Assembly: GCA_030490835.1 (NCBI GenBank)
Contig: CM059977.1
Location: forward strand, 16,897,399-16,961,398
DNA: 64,000 nt
Direction: 5' to 3'
Origin: Annona cherimola
Taxonomy: Eukaryota > Streptophyta > Magnoliopsida > Magnoliales > Annonaceae
In this document: positions 13,065 through 25,465 of the stretch, one piece after another
Layout: each line of letters begins with the position of its first letter
Position numbering within the stretch: position 1 is the first letter of the stretch
The notes under the pieces: generated by a model
What the model saw: the letters and a program-made list of their open reading frames with translations, nothing else
What the model was told of the DNA's origin: nothing
Database searches by the model: none
Translations under genes and position numbers: made by a program

Positions 13065-13489
13065 TAAAATATAAATAATGCCAAATTAGATATAACGCAA
13101 TAAGTTGGTAAAAATGAACAAGATTATATAAAATAGAATTTTAAAGAAGCATAATTAATTTAGCAAATGCAAATTATAAATAGTTTATGTCCGAACACTT
13201 TTTTAAAGCGAAAAAAAAAAAGACAGAACGCATGAGTTGCATTATTAGAACGTTACCGTTAAAATCAAGAGATGGTGTGGGAACAGGCATCCAAAAAACG
13301 GCACACGCCCGACGGCGCAAAGACGCAGCAGAGGGCAGGGCCATCCTATGCTGCCCTGTCACCCTTTTTCATTTTTTAGATCGTCTTCGCTGCACCGCGC
13401 GGAAACGGGAGATATTTGGAAATTCGCATGCCATGATCGGAGCACCTGACGTGCTCTCGCCACCTGTCGCAAAATTCACCTTCCTGGAT

Positions 13490-13693
13490 TTCGTGACGTG
13501 ATCCACCCCTCTCCGATACGTCTCGGTGTCTTCGATCGACTATCGTACACCGGCCCGAGTATAAATTATTTTCTGTCTACTCTTTAGCGGTTCTTTCCTG
13601 CTCCTCTCTCTCTCTCACAACGACTCCGAGCGGGGAACACCTGAAGGGAGATTAACGACGAAGAGAAAGGGGGAAAGAAATCTATTCCTCCTC
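13490..13693 (+). promoter_or_regulatory. Core promoter and 5' leader of the coiled-coil ER protein gene
   Basis: A TATA box (TATAAAT, 13560-13566) lies 128 bp upstream of the ATG at 13694. A CT-rich stretch (CTCTCTCTCTCTC, near 13605-13617) follows in the presumed leader. A TGACGTG bZIP-type core lies at about 13493-13499, directly upstream. Transcription would be expected to start about 30 bp after the TATA box. The functional link of the bZIP motif to ER-stress control is only an inference from the ER targeting of the product. Confidence 0.6.
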
Positions 13694-16600
13694 ATGGCGA
13701 TTTCCAGGCTGCTGCTGGTGTCTTTCCTTCTGTCGCTCGTTTTCCTTAAAATTAGGGCGGATGAATTGGTAGAGGACGTGATCTACGATTCGGACGGTAC
13801 CGTGGCCCCAGATCCTGCGCTCGAGCAGGAACTGCAGTTGCTCCGGGAGAAGATACACGTTCTAGGTCAGTTGGGAAATCGATTCTTCGTAAGTTGGAAT
13901 TTTAGGGGCCGTTCGGTGTATTGGTTTTCCAGATCGTTTTCGTTTTCTGAGATTTGCGGAGCAGAAATCGTTTTGTTTCCACTTGGGATCGTGGGGGTCT
14001 CAAAATTTTTTTTTTTTTTTGGTTTTTGTGGGTGGGGTGGGTGGGTGTTGAGGCAGTACCTGAAGTATTGGTAAACTCGTGATTCTTGGTAGTCATGGGC
14101 AGTTAAGGTTTTGGCCGTTTCTGATTGGTTGTGATTGCTGATTATGTTGCTTGTTCTTTCCCTTTCCCTCTTGGGATCTTTTGGGCATGAGTGAAGTGGC
14201 AGTTCCTGTCCTACAGCTGCAAAGAGAAAAACCGGTCTGGCGGATGTTTCTCTGTGCTTGTACAGTCATTTTGCAGGCCACGGACTGCTGGTGGATTTTT
14301 ATTTGGATTTATTATTTGTTCTTTTTGTTCCCCCATTCTTGGGGGTTGTGGGGAAGCCAATGCGACGTTGAAGCACACGGAGGAGGATTTAGGAATCTCC
14401 ATAAAGGAGAATTTTTCATTTGTGCCGAGGTGTGGCGCTGTTGGATGACACTTCTTTTTTCATGCTGGGATGCAGAATCATAGTTTGCAGTTGATACCTG
14501 TGATTCAGGCTTGCATTCAAAGAGCTGCCCTTAGTAAGAGAGTCCAAAAGTATATATCCAGTTGACAGAATTATGGTTGCATGATCTCAGAACTTGTCCC
14601 TATTTCAGAATAACTTGTCCCTATTTCAGAATGATTATAGACAGCACACAGTAGTTTGCATTCACAGCTAAAGAAGTCCTGTGATTGGGGTGGCTCTTTC
14701 TTTCTGTGATTTCGCCCTTTCATTTTTTCCCTCGTCCTTCTAGCTATCTTTCTGGTTTGAGAAACTTGATTTATTGTTTAACACCATCTTCAGTGTACAC
14801 AGGACTTGCAGAGAAGTACCCTCGTTGCTTCTTTTGCAAGATTATCTCATTTTCTACTCTGTGGTTTCTAAAATTTTCTCTTCTTCCTGAAGAATCTACC
14901 ATTCAGGATAGAACTCGAGAGCTGAGGATTAAGGATGAGAGCATCTCAAAGATGGAAAAGATAATTCGAGAGAGGTCGGAGAGGATTGCAGTGTTACAAA
15001 GTGAGATTGAATCAATTCAGGTGAGGGTTAAATTTTCACCGGTACAATTGTTTGCTTATTATTCAGTGATATTTGCCAAAACATTTATTTTGGGTCAATT
15101 ACGTTGAGTGATGAAGTTTCTGTGGTCCACATTGTACAACTAACGGCATTTGTCATCATGCTTGCATTTCTTTTCATGAAGAAAAAAGGTACTTTAGATG
15201 CTGAGGAGCTGGTTGGGAAGGCTAATGCACGTGCTAGAGAGCTTGAGAATCAGGTAATGGAAGGAAACAATATGCATTGGGACACAAACACACACACTCA
15301 ACGCACTTAGAGAGAGAGAGAGAGAGAGATTGTTCATCACTAAGGGTTTTATTAGCAAGGAAAATATATATGCAAGGAAAAATTCCCTCACTTGCAATGG
15401 TATTTCTACAAGCAAGGAAAAATCTCCTTATGATGATGTTTCATTGTTAGAAAAATGTCCTTGCTAATGATAATGCTTTTACAACCAAATTAAAATTTGG
15501 TTGCCTAAATACAAAAATATGAATTATTTGGTAACCAAATTTTTTCTTAATGTTTGCTAAATGATATATGCCACCAACCAACTATTGGCAACCAGAAATT
15601 TTTTTAGCAACCAAAATTTTAACTTTTTTGTAAGAAAATTTTTGTTGTCAAAAATAAAAAAAATTCTGTAGCTTATCTTGATAATTTCATATGGATGAAC
15701 TTCTACCTACAGGTTGAAATGCTACAAAGTGAATTGGAAGCACAAAATACAAAGAGAGATTCTTTAGAAGCTCAAGCCTTTGAATCGGAGAAGCAAGTGA
15801 GGGAACTAAATCTGAAATTAGAGAAGGTAAGCATGCTGCAATTCATTTTGTTGGCAGTGTGATGCTACTTGCACTATATTTGCTTTTTATCAAATCGGAT
15901 TTACTTTATCCCACTTCCTTCCCATCAGAGGATTCCTGTTTTTTCTTTTATTTCTGAAGCCACATTCTGGGGTGTAAGATCTTCTGGTAAGCCATGCTTT
16001 AAACAGTGTCACTTGGTACCAGATGACATATTTATGTTAGTTTATTTAGTATGGTTGATTTAAGAAAGAACAGATGGTAGTGAACTCTACAGTGATGCTG
16101 TTAGAATGTGACCTATGATTAGTTTCTTTTTGACATAATGGATTATGCAATTTTATTATATTTCCTTCAAGCATTTGGCTAATAAATTAAAGACATAGGT
16201 CCACTGCTACTAAAAGATTGACATATTGCTGGTGCCTAGTATACGATTTTGAATGAGTAGTCAGATGCTGTCTTTTACCAAGCAGATAATTCACATCCGA
16301 ATTTATATTAGGAATTTTTATCCATAAATGCTGGGCTGGTCATGTCACCTCATTTTTTTTTTTTGGGTTTTTTATTGATTTCCTTGTGATGCTTGAGTAT
16401 GATTTCAAGGTAGGTTCTTGCTTCTTGCTTGATCATTGTGCTTGTGATGTTCGTGGAGCTAGTTTTTTAACTGAATGGGAAGTCTGTATCTTCTTGATGT
16501 TTCTGTAGCTAATTACTGCTTTTTTTTAAAAAAAATTATGAATACTGTCTGATTAGTGCTCTTGTCTGTTTATGAAACCACATGTTTCTTGAATAGTGCT

Positions 16601-19600
16601 CCATTTTGGCATAGGAAGGCTACCTGTTTCTTGAATAGGTGATCCATCTGCTATGCACTATGACAATGTATAATTGTTGCCATGAGCCTTTGCTGAGGCT
16701 TCCCCCCCCTCTCTGACTTAACTGCAGCTCCAAAAGATCAATGATGAACAGAAGGCTCGCCTTAAGAAAACAGAACGCGCTCTAAAAGTGGCTGAGGTGA
16801 TTTTCTAATCTGCTGGATTTTTCGGTGGTCTTTTATGTGGTTCTGGAAGTTTCCCCCTGTATTTATTTCATTTTTCTTTTCATAGGAAGAAATGATGAGA
16901 GCCAAACTGGATGCTACATCAAAGTCTAAAGAATTGCTGGAGGTAAATGTAGCAGTATAGTTGTGGTGATGTTATTTCTTAGTTGCTCTCTCGACTCTGA
17001 TGCTATGGCTTCAAATAGTGCAAAAAATTTCCATATAAGAGAGAAAAATTTCCACGAGTTCTCCAAGGAGTACATAAATACTGCTTTCCTCACAGGGTTA
17101 TTATTAGCCTCCATTACTTGTTTGTTATTTCATATATTTTGTTTTACTCGATGTTTATTTAGTAGCCTGATGATGATGTGGTTGCTTGGGTCTCCTGTGT
17201 TACCTTCAAAGCTTTCTGTTACTATTGGTCTTTTCTGTATATAGGGGAAGTTGAATGTCTATATGAACAATTTGAGAATGCTTGTTGATTTCAAGGATTA
17301 AAAAAAGAAGGTAACTGATGCCTTCTAGTTAACCAAGTTTATCACCGTTCAAAATTTAATTAAAAGCAACCATGCGGTAAGGGGTGAAAGGCTAACATGA
17401 TATTGAATGAAATTTGCTTATAGTTGCTCTTGCCAATAGTTATTCACTTCAGGTGTGTTTAGGAAGTGATAACACTTCTGATGAAAAGTTTTATATGTAA
17501 AAGTTTTTGAAACAAGAGAAAATGATGTAATATGAATAACGATGAAAAGTGTAGAGAATAAAGTTAAAATCGATAGATTAGATATATGAGAACTTTTGTG
17601 GAAATGATTGAAAAGTAGAGTAGTTATATAGGAATAAATGAAAAAATAATTAAAAAAGGGTAGTTATAGAGAGTAAAAAGTTTTTGATTGAATAGTTTTA
17701 GTTTGAAATATTTTGGATGTAAATAAACACCCCCTTAGTCTGCCTGCAATTTGAGGCATCAGTGCAACAATTAATCAGAGGAAAGAGGAGGATATGTTGA
17801 TTTAGTTTTTCCTCCCCACCATTTTTGCTTTTGTTGATTGTTTGCAGCAATATGGATAATCAACTTTGATTTCACTCATACCAGATCTATGGAAGATGGT
17901 TACCACCATGGCTTGCAACTCACTTGAGTAGTTTGCAGGTGCACCTACGCCCCTTCTTTTTTCTGGAAGTGTTTTTATCTGTAGCTCCAGCATAATTTCA
18001 CTGTTTGAAACTATTTGAGAAAGTCCTATCAACTAACAATTTTATATTTATCGTTCAGTCTGCCGCAGAAGAACACTGGGATAAGCATGGGAAACCCATC
18101 TTGAATGTTGCAACGCAAAAGGTTCATGATCGTCTTACCAAATTCCCATCTTGATGCTGTCCAGTAAATAGTTCATCAGCTTCTATCCTTCTTCGCAGAA
18201 TTTTAGAGATGACGGTTTTTAGCGGTAAATTGTTTCAGGCATCAGAAAAGTCAGCAAAGGTCCAGCAATGGGCTGCACCCCACGTGGAAACAGTCAAAGT
18301 TGTAAGTTACTGCCATTAACTTCCTTTCATTTTTATATTTGATATTCTTGTATCTGAATGATTTTCAACTACCTCTCTGTTGACTAGTGAGGTGTACAAT
18401 ATTTTTCTAAAGGAACTTATGCCTAAAACCTTGGGTCAATTTTCAGAAGATAGTATAGTGGATGTTGTGAGTTACTGCCAAGTTCTTCCTTTCATTTTTA
18501 CTGCCAAGATAGTTTAGAGATTGCCAATTTTCCATTTGATTTGTCGCGATGCAACATAAGGATGAAAATAATGTGGATTAGCTTGTGTATTGGTTGGTCA
18601 AATGGATGCTACACGGCTGAAAGCTTGACATTGTTGAGGAGGCAGGCAGACTGTCAAATGAAAGGTGTTGAAAATATAGCATGATTGAAACAATTTCTTA
18701 GGTCTCATAGGATTCTGGTTAGTGGTTCACCTTTTGTACTCTCTTATATGTTTTGAGGCTGCTGTGCTTTGAGTTGTTGAAGCTCATTCTTTTTTGTTCT
18801 CATGTGAAGAAAATTGTTCCTGTACTGAAGGAGCGGTGGTTGGCTGTTACAACAACTGTCGAACCATATGTAAAATCAGCAACCACTAGAACAATTGAAG
18901 TCTATGAAGCATCCAAGACCACCCTTGTGCCGCATGTTGTCAGAGTACGGGAAGTGGCTACTCCATATTTCCAGGTATTTCTATCATCTCTGCATTTATA
19001 TAGTTATATGACACCAAGTCCTAATGAGACCAAATGGCATTCTTGTTTGTGCATTTCCCATACTTTTTCTGTGTAGTTTCCTTACATGGTTCTTCTTTGG
19101 TCACAGGAAGCAAAGAAGTACTCTAAGCCTTACATTGATCAGGTTGTGACAGTGACAAAACCTCATGTTGACAAGGCACGCATTGCATTGAAGCCTTATA
19201 CTGAAAAGGGGGTTCAGGTTTCTCAGAAATTTCTCGAATCAGCAACAGTGTACCATCACCAGGTGCGTCTTCTGTGTATCTTGTGCAATGGTGTTTGTCT
19301 TTCTGAGTTTCCGCTTCATAATTAGTTGTGTTTTTATTTTCTTCACAGAGGCTTTTATAATTTTATTTTCTTGCATGTTCTGTCTGCATGTTATTGCTTG
19401 GATGCAACCTTATGCTGATGCTATCATCATCTGAAAACTTGACAGATGCTAGAAACCAACCTTGAGCAAAGATGACTCCTGTACAATGTTTATTTTCTAA
19501 ATTGCTTGTGATGTTTTTTGGTCTTGTTTGCACCATCAGACCATATGACAGACTGACATGTCCTTCAGTGTTGTATGCAAGTGATGATGGCAGGTATTAG

Positions 19601-21520
19601 TGTTGGTCATGGACTCAGGGACATGTCCTTAGCAAAACCAGCGATAAATTCTTTTGATGCAGCCACCTTTAGTCTCCTCCTGAGATGTCTTTGTTGTGGA
19701 AAACAGATATATATGAGTGCAAAATATTTGCTTGGCTACTCATTTGATAACTTTGTTACTATTTCCTTTAATTAAAACTGAGTGGTAGGTCATTTCAAAA
19801 AAAAAAAAAAAAAGAGTTGTAGGTTTAGGTGCTTCCATTTTCTCCATTTTTTCATCTATATCATGTTTGACTTGCGATTTTCTTTACCTTTTGTACATAG
19901 TTTCAACTGATGGAACTGCATTTTTTGCTCATTTCTTGTAGCGTTTACTGTTATGGCATTAGATCACATTTTCCCTGAATGCATGTGCTGTACTTGCTAA
20001 AGATGTTCATGGTCTTTTTCGATCCCAATCAATATTATCACTTTGATTTGTTGGAACTGGCAAGCATTGGAGATTCTCTTTTGGGATCATTTGCTTGGTT
20101 GTTCTCACTTTTGTTATCATATGAAGAAGATTTTACCTTGGGTGTGTTTGGCAATGTTAAAAAAATGTCAAGTTAAAACTTTTCACTCTCTATGATTATT
20201 CTATTTTTTATTTTTTATTTATATTTTCCTATACAAATACCCTATTTTTCAATCATCTCTTTGTGACTACCCATACAACTGATCGATCTATTTTAGTTTT
20301 ATTCTGTTTACTTTTCATCATTACCTCTATCATATCACATTATTTTCTTTTAATTCAACAACTTTTATATCCAAAATTTAAAATTTTATCACTTCCCAAA
20401 CATACCCTTTATATCAATATTATTATTTTGTGAAACTCGTTGAAGGAATTTAATAACATGTTTGGTTGGTTGTCCTCTAGAAGGGAAGATCAAGAGTATA
20501 TTTGGGAAGTGATAAAACTTTTGTATGCAAAGTTTTTGGTGCAATAGTTGTCAAAATGAAAGAAATGATGTGATATGATGAGGAGTAAATAGGATAAAGT
20601 TAAAATAGATAAGTTAGTTGTATAGGTAGTTTTGTAGAAATGACTGAAAATAGGGTAGTTGTACAGGAAGATGTGAAGAAATGATTAAAAAATAGAATAG
20701 TTATGGAGAGTGAAAAGTTTTATATTGCAAAATTTTAGCTTGACATATTTTGTTTATAACCAAAGACTCTCCAAATATAAATTTCAAATCATTTATCATT
20801 TTTTTCTGTAACATGGCTTTTAGTTTAAGTTTTTACGTTTTTGTTCTTTTGGCATCAAAGTTTTTCAGTAGATTGTTATGTGATGTTCTGTTGTACGAAC
20901 AGTCCAAGTGTGTGCTGGACTAAATTATTTTTTTAATAATATATGGTTATCTTCTTATTTGGATCTGAATAAGGAACAGATTGTGATACTTTTGCTTCCG
21001 TTGCAGTTACAAGCCAGAGTTCATGAAACTTTGGAGAAGCATGAGCTGACAAAGACCCTTGCAACTAAAGAGCTAGTGTGGTTTGCGGTATTTTGTGATT
21101 CTCATACTTCTTTGCAGTAAGTCATATGCCTCCTGTGTTTCTTGCAATATGAATTGTCTGCAATCTTTTGCAGGCCTCTGCACTGTTGGCTCTTCCTGTG
21201 TACTTTCTATATGTGTTGCTGGCAAGCATTTTCTGGTCAGTTGCTCTCCTAATTTGGTGGCATTTACCTTTTCTCTTTGTATCTTCCAATGTCAGTGAAA
21301 AAAATTGGGGGAAAAAAACATTTTTTTGGGAGCACCTTTGTTATCCTAGGTTTCTTCTGATTCATTGCTGTTTCATTCTCTTGGTGATTTATCTTTTACA
21401 ATTGCATTTGCATGTCTTGTTTGTCATACCATGTGCAGTAAGAAGGCTACGAAATCTACTCGGATCACACATGCAAGCCATGCACCTCGTCGACAGAAGC
21501 GCAGGCACGCTGAGAAATAG
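13694..21520 (+). CDS. ER-targeted coiled-coil membrane protein (AT2G24420/AT4G31340-like), 14 exons
   Basis: Fourteen exons join in frame to 445 aa: 13694-13865, 14893-15020, 15182-15253, 15713-15826, 16728-16796, 16886-16942, 17885-17938, 18059-18121, 18239-18301, 18810-18974, 19107-19262, 21007-21087, 21174-21235 and 21439-21520. All introns have GT/AG borders. Residues 1-22 form a signal peptide, followed by the acidic [12 protein letters not shown] segment. Residues about 40-205 are heptad-rich coiled coil. A WLPPWLA motif follows, then repeats of the type PHV...K..PYV. One membrane helix near residues 397-420 leads to a short basic tail ending HAEK. The Arabidopsis relatives are about 440 aa and are labelled DNA-repair-ATPase or myosin-like only by loose similarity; the biochemical role is unknown. 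Signal peptide plus C-terminal anchor suggests a lumenal ER protein. Exon 7 is the least certain. Its introns host MITEs at 17451, 20140 and 20494. Confidence 0.9.
15310..15700. repeat. GA microsatellite and AAAATTTGGTTGC-type repeat in intron 3
   Basis: A short (GA)n tract at 15310-15329 is followed by a repeat with recurrent GCAAGGAAAA and TTGGTTGCC / GGCAACC motifs in both orientations. Similar words recur at about 40375-40930, so this is probably a dispersed DNA element. Boundaries are unclear. Confidence 0.45.
17451..17734 (-). mobile_element. Tourist-like MITE in intron 6
   Basis: Copy of the main MITE family inserted between exons 6 and 7 of the coiled-coil gene. The left end is AGGTGTGTTTAGG and the right end, reversed, is GGGGGTGTTTATT. 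No clean target duplication is visible. It lies 150 bp upstream of exon 7. Confidence 0.8.
20140..20407 (+). mobile_element. Tourist-like MITE in intron 11
   Basis: A 268-bp copy with ends GGGTGTGTTTGGC and (reversed) GGGTATGTTTGGG, inside the 1.7-kb intron between exons 11 and 12. The flanking triplets are CTT and TTT. It lies 86 bp from an opposite-orientation copy at 20494. Confidence 0.85.
20494..20771 (-). mobile_element. Tourist-like MITE in intron 11, CAA target duplication
   Basis: A 278-bp copy in reverse orientation, with ends GAGTATATTTGG and (reversed) GAGAGTCTTTGG, flanked by CAA at 20491-20493 and 20772-20774. With the neighbour at 20140 it forms an inverted pair that could fold into a long hairpin in the unspliced transcript. 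Confidence 0.85.
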
Positions 21521-22936
21521 ACATCAGGAGGAATTTTGACAGAGATCTTTGGGCTATCTGAACTCAAGGTACAATTAAATTACTAGATCGATGAAACGCT
21601 ATGAGCTTGGATAGAAAATCATGCATCTGTTCACAAAATTCTGAACCAAATGAGCCATTGAAGCAAATGCAATACTCATATAAGTTGGAAGCACCGTGTA
21701 TTCCTCAAATGAATCTATGTATTTTTTATTCGTGTAGGCATTGGTTTAAATGGGTGTGGATTTTGTTTCAGCGGTTCATTCCATTGATATGTCAGGGAAG
21801 GTCCATAGATTTATATATATGTATATGTAAATCTCTACATTTGGTCTCTCAGCTTCTTATCTTCATGATTGATGACAGGGCCAGAATGCATCTCTTGAAA
21901 CTGAACATTTCAACCTACTCTGGGTATCCTAAGCCCAAGGATAGTTCTTACATACTGATTGGGATGTCCTTCTGAGAGTGGTCCCAGGTCCAGGTCCTAG
22001 TTTCTCTATTTTTCAACAATGATGACTAGGGTCTAACCTGGTTCATGACTTCATGTACTCATGTCAACTTGAATATGAATGATTCCAGCCTAGCTTTTAT
22101 GTGCGTTGGAGTTTCTCTTGTGGTGCTTGGATTGGGGTGGGTTGAAAATTTCAACCAAGTTAGAAATTGGGTTAGGAGTGGATTAATGTGTTTTCAACTC
22201 GACTAAGGGCCTGTTTGACTTCATGTTTAGGGAGCTTTCTCTATTTCCCCTCTCTCTTTAAGAACTTGTTTGGCCTACAAAAGAAAATAAATACTTAAAA
22301 AAGTGCGATTGAAGGGAAGATTTAAATTTGAGCTCCTATGCAAATGAACAAAAAGCAAAAGCAGTGGCATACTGCTAGGCCAAATAGGCCCTAAGCCAAC
22401 TTAACCAATTATAACAAACCTTACTCAGTCCTTGATCTACATCCTATTATTCCAATACTTTTGATAAGAGTCGAATTGGTTGTCTTCCAGTTTAAAACCT
22501 TTGTTTTGTTGCATCTTCGCTCAAGTGAACATCGACAAATTCCTTGTGCAACTGGTACTGGTAGGACACATGCATCACACTGAAAGTTTTTGTTGACGTG
22601 CTTTTGATATACTTCCAGTTGTCTGTCCCAAGTCCCAACCCCATTTTAACTCTCTCACTGACCTACGCCCATGCACACGTGCGCACATGCTTACTGGATG
22701 CCAAAAAGACCGGGTTGCTTGTTCTATCAGTACTGGGGCATACAAGCTTCTGATTAAGGAAAACGTTGGGATGCACATAAATTGATTCCTTTCTTGAGAC
22801 AAAGTTGGCAATTTGTTGGATCTAATCTTGCACCGTACTGATAGGAACCTTGTAACATCACGTCACTTTAGTTTCTAATTACAGTGTATGTTGACTCCAC
22901 ATCTGTTGCTAATATGTTCCGAGTTCTGACACCGGC
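21521..22936. other. 3' region of the coiled-coil gene and intergenic DNA
   Basis: The 3' untranslated region starts after the TAG at 21518-21520. I did not find an unambiguous polyadenylation signal, so its end is undefined. The rest, up to the retrotransposon, contains one small MITE (22207-22391) and no supported gene. Confidence 0.5.
22207..22391. mobile_element. Small MITE with GGGCCTGTTTG ends and TAA target duplication
   Basis: A 185-bp element with left end GGGCCTGTTTG and right end, reversed, GGGCCTATTTGGCCTAGC. It is flanked by TAA at 22204-22206 and 22392-22394. It is distinct in sequence from the main MITE family. The 3-bp duplication again suggests PIF/Harbinger mobilisation. 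Confidence 0.75.
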
Positions 22937-23508
22937 TGATGTAGGACAGGTAGAGAAGAAAATAGAAGAAAGAGGAAGGAACCTCTAGAGATGAGAAGTG
23001 AAGAAAGAAGGTAGAAAGAACAGATGAATAAGGAGAGAAGAACAAGAATAAGGAGAAGAAGTAGAGAATATTTTTATAAATCTCAGAACTAATGTCCCTT
23101 TAGAACTTACAATGGCTGTATTTATAGGTGAACATACCACCCAATCTTAGCAAATGAAATCCTTCTAGAAAAAGCAATATATATTTTAAGTAAACTTCTT
23201 AAGAAAGTAAACTTCTTAAAAAGGTAAACTTAAAATAGATACATGCTTATTTTAAACAGATTCTAAAATATCCTAGGAAAATCTTTCTAGAAAAGGAAGT
23301 TGTATATTTTAAGTAAACTTCTTAAGGAAGTAAACTTAAAATAGATACATGCTTATTTTAAACAGATCCTAAAATATCCTAGGAATCTTCTAATATCTTT
23401 CAAAAATAACAAATAAAATCTTTCTAAATATCCTATGATTATTTCCCTTTTACAAAATTCTTGCGCCTAGAATAGACAGATTTGAAAAATTTCTTGCTAT
23501 TTTCATTA
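22937..23508 (-). repeat. 3' LTR of the chromovirus
   Basis: 572 bp, the same length as the right LTR and differing at six sites, all transitions. It contains an internal duplication of about 100 bp built on TTTTAAGTAAACTTCTTAAG and ATAGATACATGCTTATTTTA. The outer end is TGATG. The inner end reads TAATG on the - strand, where the partner LTR has TGATG, so the canonical terminal TG has mutated. Confidence 0.95.
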
Positions 23509-23684
23509 ATTCTCCCCGGCTTCGAAAAACTCGCCACTGGAGAGTTCTGACTTTGATACTGCTCAAGAATATTTGGATCCAAGTGGCGTAAGTCATCTTC
23601 AGTAACCCATGTAGCATTAGAATCAAGCTTGTTTTTCCACTTGACAAGAAATCTTAATGCCTGATTCAGTAGTGACAAGTTCAT
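23439..23684 (-). pseudogene. Chromodomain-like C-terminal part of pol
   Basis: The frame includes FLVKWKNK, then ATWVTEDDL, the pattern of the chromodomain found at the C-terminus of chromovirus integrases. That module is thought to guide integration into particular chromatin. It is in a different frame from the integrase core upstream, so a frameshift near 23640-23680 separates them. The frame continues through the polypurine tract and ends at 23439, about 70 nt inside the 3' LTR. Overlap of pol with the 3' LTR is known for some chromoviruses. Confidence 0.75.
23511..23517 (-). other. Polypurine tract of the chromovirus
   Basis: On the - strand GGGGAGA lies two bases upstream of the 3' LTR, the position where second-strand DNA synthesis is primed in LTR retrotransposons. 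The residual pol reading frame runs straight through it. Confidence 0.75.
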
Positions 23685-24633
23685 CTTGTAGGATATCCTC
23701 TATCTGATCTGAAAAAGTAGATGATACTCGTGGAAGTATAGGCACATGTGGTGATGCTGAACTGTTATCTGTTGAAATTCCTGAAGACAAACTTGGAGGC
23801 TCAAAAGTACATCGGTAAGGAAACAAATCCTCTATATTGAAAGTAGAACTAATTCCTATATCTGAAGGCAAATCAAGTTCATATGCATTAGATCCCAATT
23901 TTCTTAAAACACGGAAGGGGCCATTGGCTCGTGCATGCAATTTCTTAAATGAGTTTTTAGGATATCTTTCTGGACGTACACGAGCCATGACATAATTCCC
24001 AACATCAAATTCATGTTTTCTTCTATGAACATCTGCAATAAGCTTATAATTTTCATTACTTAGAGTAATCTTTCTTCTAATATCAGCATGAACATCTCGA
24101 ATGTGTTGAGCAAAAAATTCAGCAGTAGTAGATGAACGGGTATCAATAGGTAAAGGAATTAAATCAATGGGAGCTCGAGGAATATAACCATAGACAATTT
24201 CAAAAGGAGATTTCCTAGTAGAACGATTGACTGAATTGTTGTATGCAAATTCGGCAATAGCCAATACAGAATCCCAAGTTCCAATATGTTCTCCCACCAA
24301 AGTCCTAAGCAGATTTCCCAAACTCCGATTGACTACCTCAGTTTGGCCATCAGTTTGTGGATGAAAAGCAGATGAAAATTTCAATTTGGTACCCGAGAGT
24401 TTCCACAATGTCTTCCAAAAATAGCTTACAAATTTAACATCCCGATCAGAAACGATGGAAGTTGGTAAACTGTGAAGCTTAACAATTTCTCTGAAAAATA
24501 ATTTTGCAATATATGAAGCATCAGCAGATTTAGTACATGGGATAAAGTGAGCCATTTTCGAAAATCTATCTACTACCACAAGAATTGAATCAAATCCTCG
24601 AGAGGTTTTAGGCAATCGAAGAATAAAGTCCAT
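23623..24633 (-). pseudogene. Integrase catalytic core (pol fragment)
   Basis: A fragment of 336 codons covering the DDE core of a retroelement integrase: the first Asp in MDFI, the second in SDRD, and the Glu in the QTEVVNR motif. FHPQTDGQ precedes the latter, as is usual for plant Ty3 elements. The upstream boundary is an in-frame TGA (24646-24648) at a position normally occupied by tryptophan. The downstream boundary is a frameshift before the chromodomain part. The active site residues themselves look intact. Confidence 0.92.
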
Positions 24634-24645
24634 ACTTATGTCTTG

Positions 24646-25440
24646 TCAAGGAATATGTGGTACAGGCAGAGGAGTGTATAATCCAGTATTTCTTTTTTGA
24701 GCTTTAGCAAGTTGACATGTGCGACACTGTGAAACAATTCTTGACACGTCTCTTTTCAATGTAGGCCAATAAAATCTATCCTCAACTAATGAAATTGTTT
24801 TATCCCTACCAAAATGACCAACAATACCTCCAGCATGTAATTCCCAAATTAAAAAATCTCGAAGTGATGTATTGGGAATACATAGCTTTATTCCTTTAAA
24901 TAAATATCCATCATGAATCACATAATCATTACGATTTCCAGTTTGTGTTTCATGAAAAATAATTCCAAAATCAGTGCATGATGGATATTCACTTTTCAAC
25001 CTATCAAATCCGACAACTTTAACATCCATACTATGAAGAATGAGTGAGACACGACTGAGAGCATCTGCAGGTTTGTTTTCAATTCTTGCATGATGTTTGA
25101 GAATAAATGTGTACTCTTGCAAAAACTCAATCCACTTTGCATGTCTAGCACTTAATCGTTTTTGTGATTGCAAATACCTCAAAGCCATATGATCTGAATA
25201 CAATACAAATTCATGAGGTAGCAAATAATGCCTCCAAAATTTAAGTGCTTGCACGACGGCATAAAATTCTCGATCATATGTTGAATATTTTTGTTTAGCT
25301 TCATTGAGTTTTTGAGAAAAGTACGCAATTGGATGACCTTCCTGGCTCAAAACACCCCCAATCCCAACTCCTGATGCATCACAAGCAATTTCAAAAACTT
25401 CAGTAAAATCAGGAAGTCGCAATACAGGTGACTCAGTCAT
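24646..25440 (-). pseudogene. RNase H and integrase zinc-binding region (pol fragment)
   Basis: About 264 codons. The N-terminal half is the Ty3-type RNase H: an Asp in CDASGVGIGG, a Glu in STYDREFYA, an Asp in LYSDH and ADALSR near the end. The C-terminal part holds the integrase HHCC zinc-binding motif (H-x6-H in the HAGGIVGH segment, CRTC further on). It is separated from the reverse transcriptase by an indel in a run of ten A (25495-25504, T on the + strand) and from the integrase core by a TGA. Confidence 0.92.
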
Positions 25441-25465
25441 TTTCTTTTTAATCTCCTTAAATGCT

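Noticed and set aside
13902..14483. Several 60-110 codon frames within the first intron of the coiled-coil gene
   Set aside because: They lie between exon 1 and exon 2 of a gene whose joined exons match a known family; they are intron shadows.
20140..20771. Reading the MITE pair as a single large foldback element
   Set aside because: Each half has its own pair of inverted ends, and the right one has its own CAA duplication, so these are two insertions.
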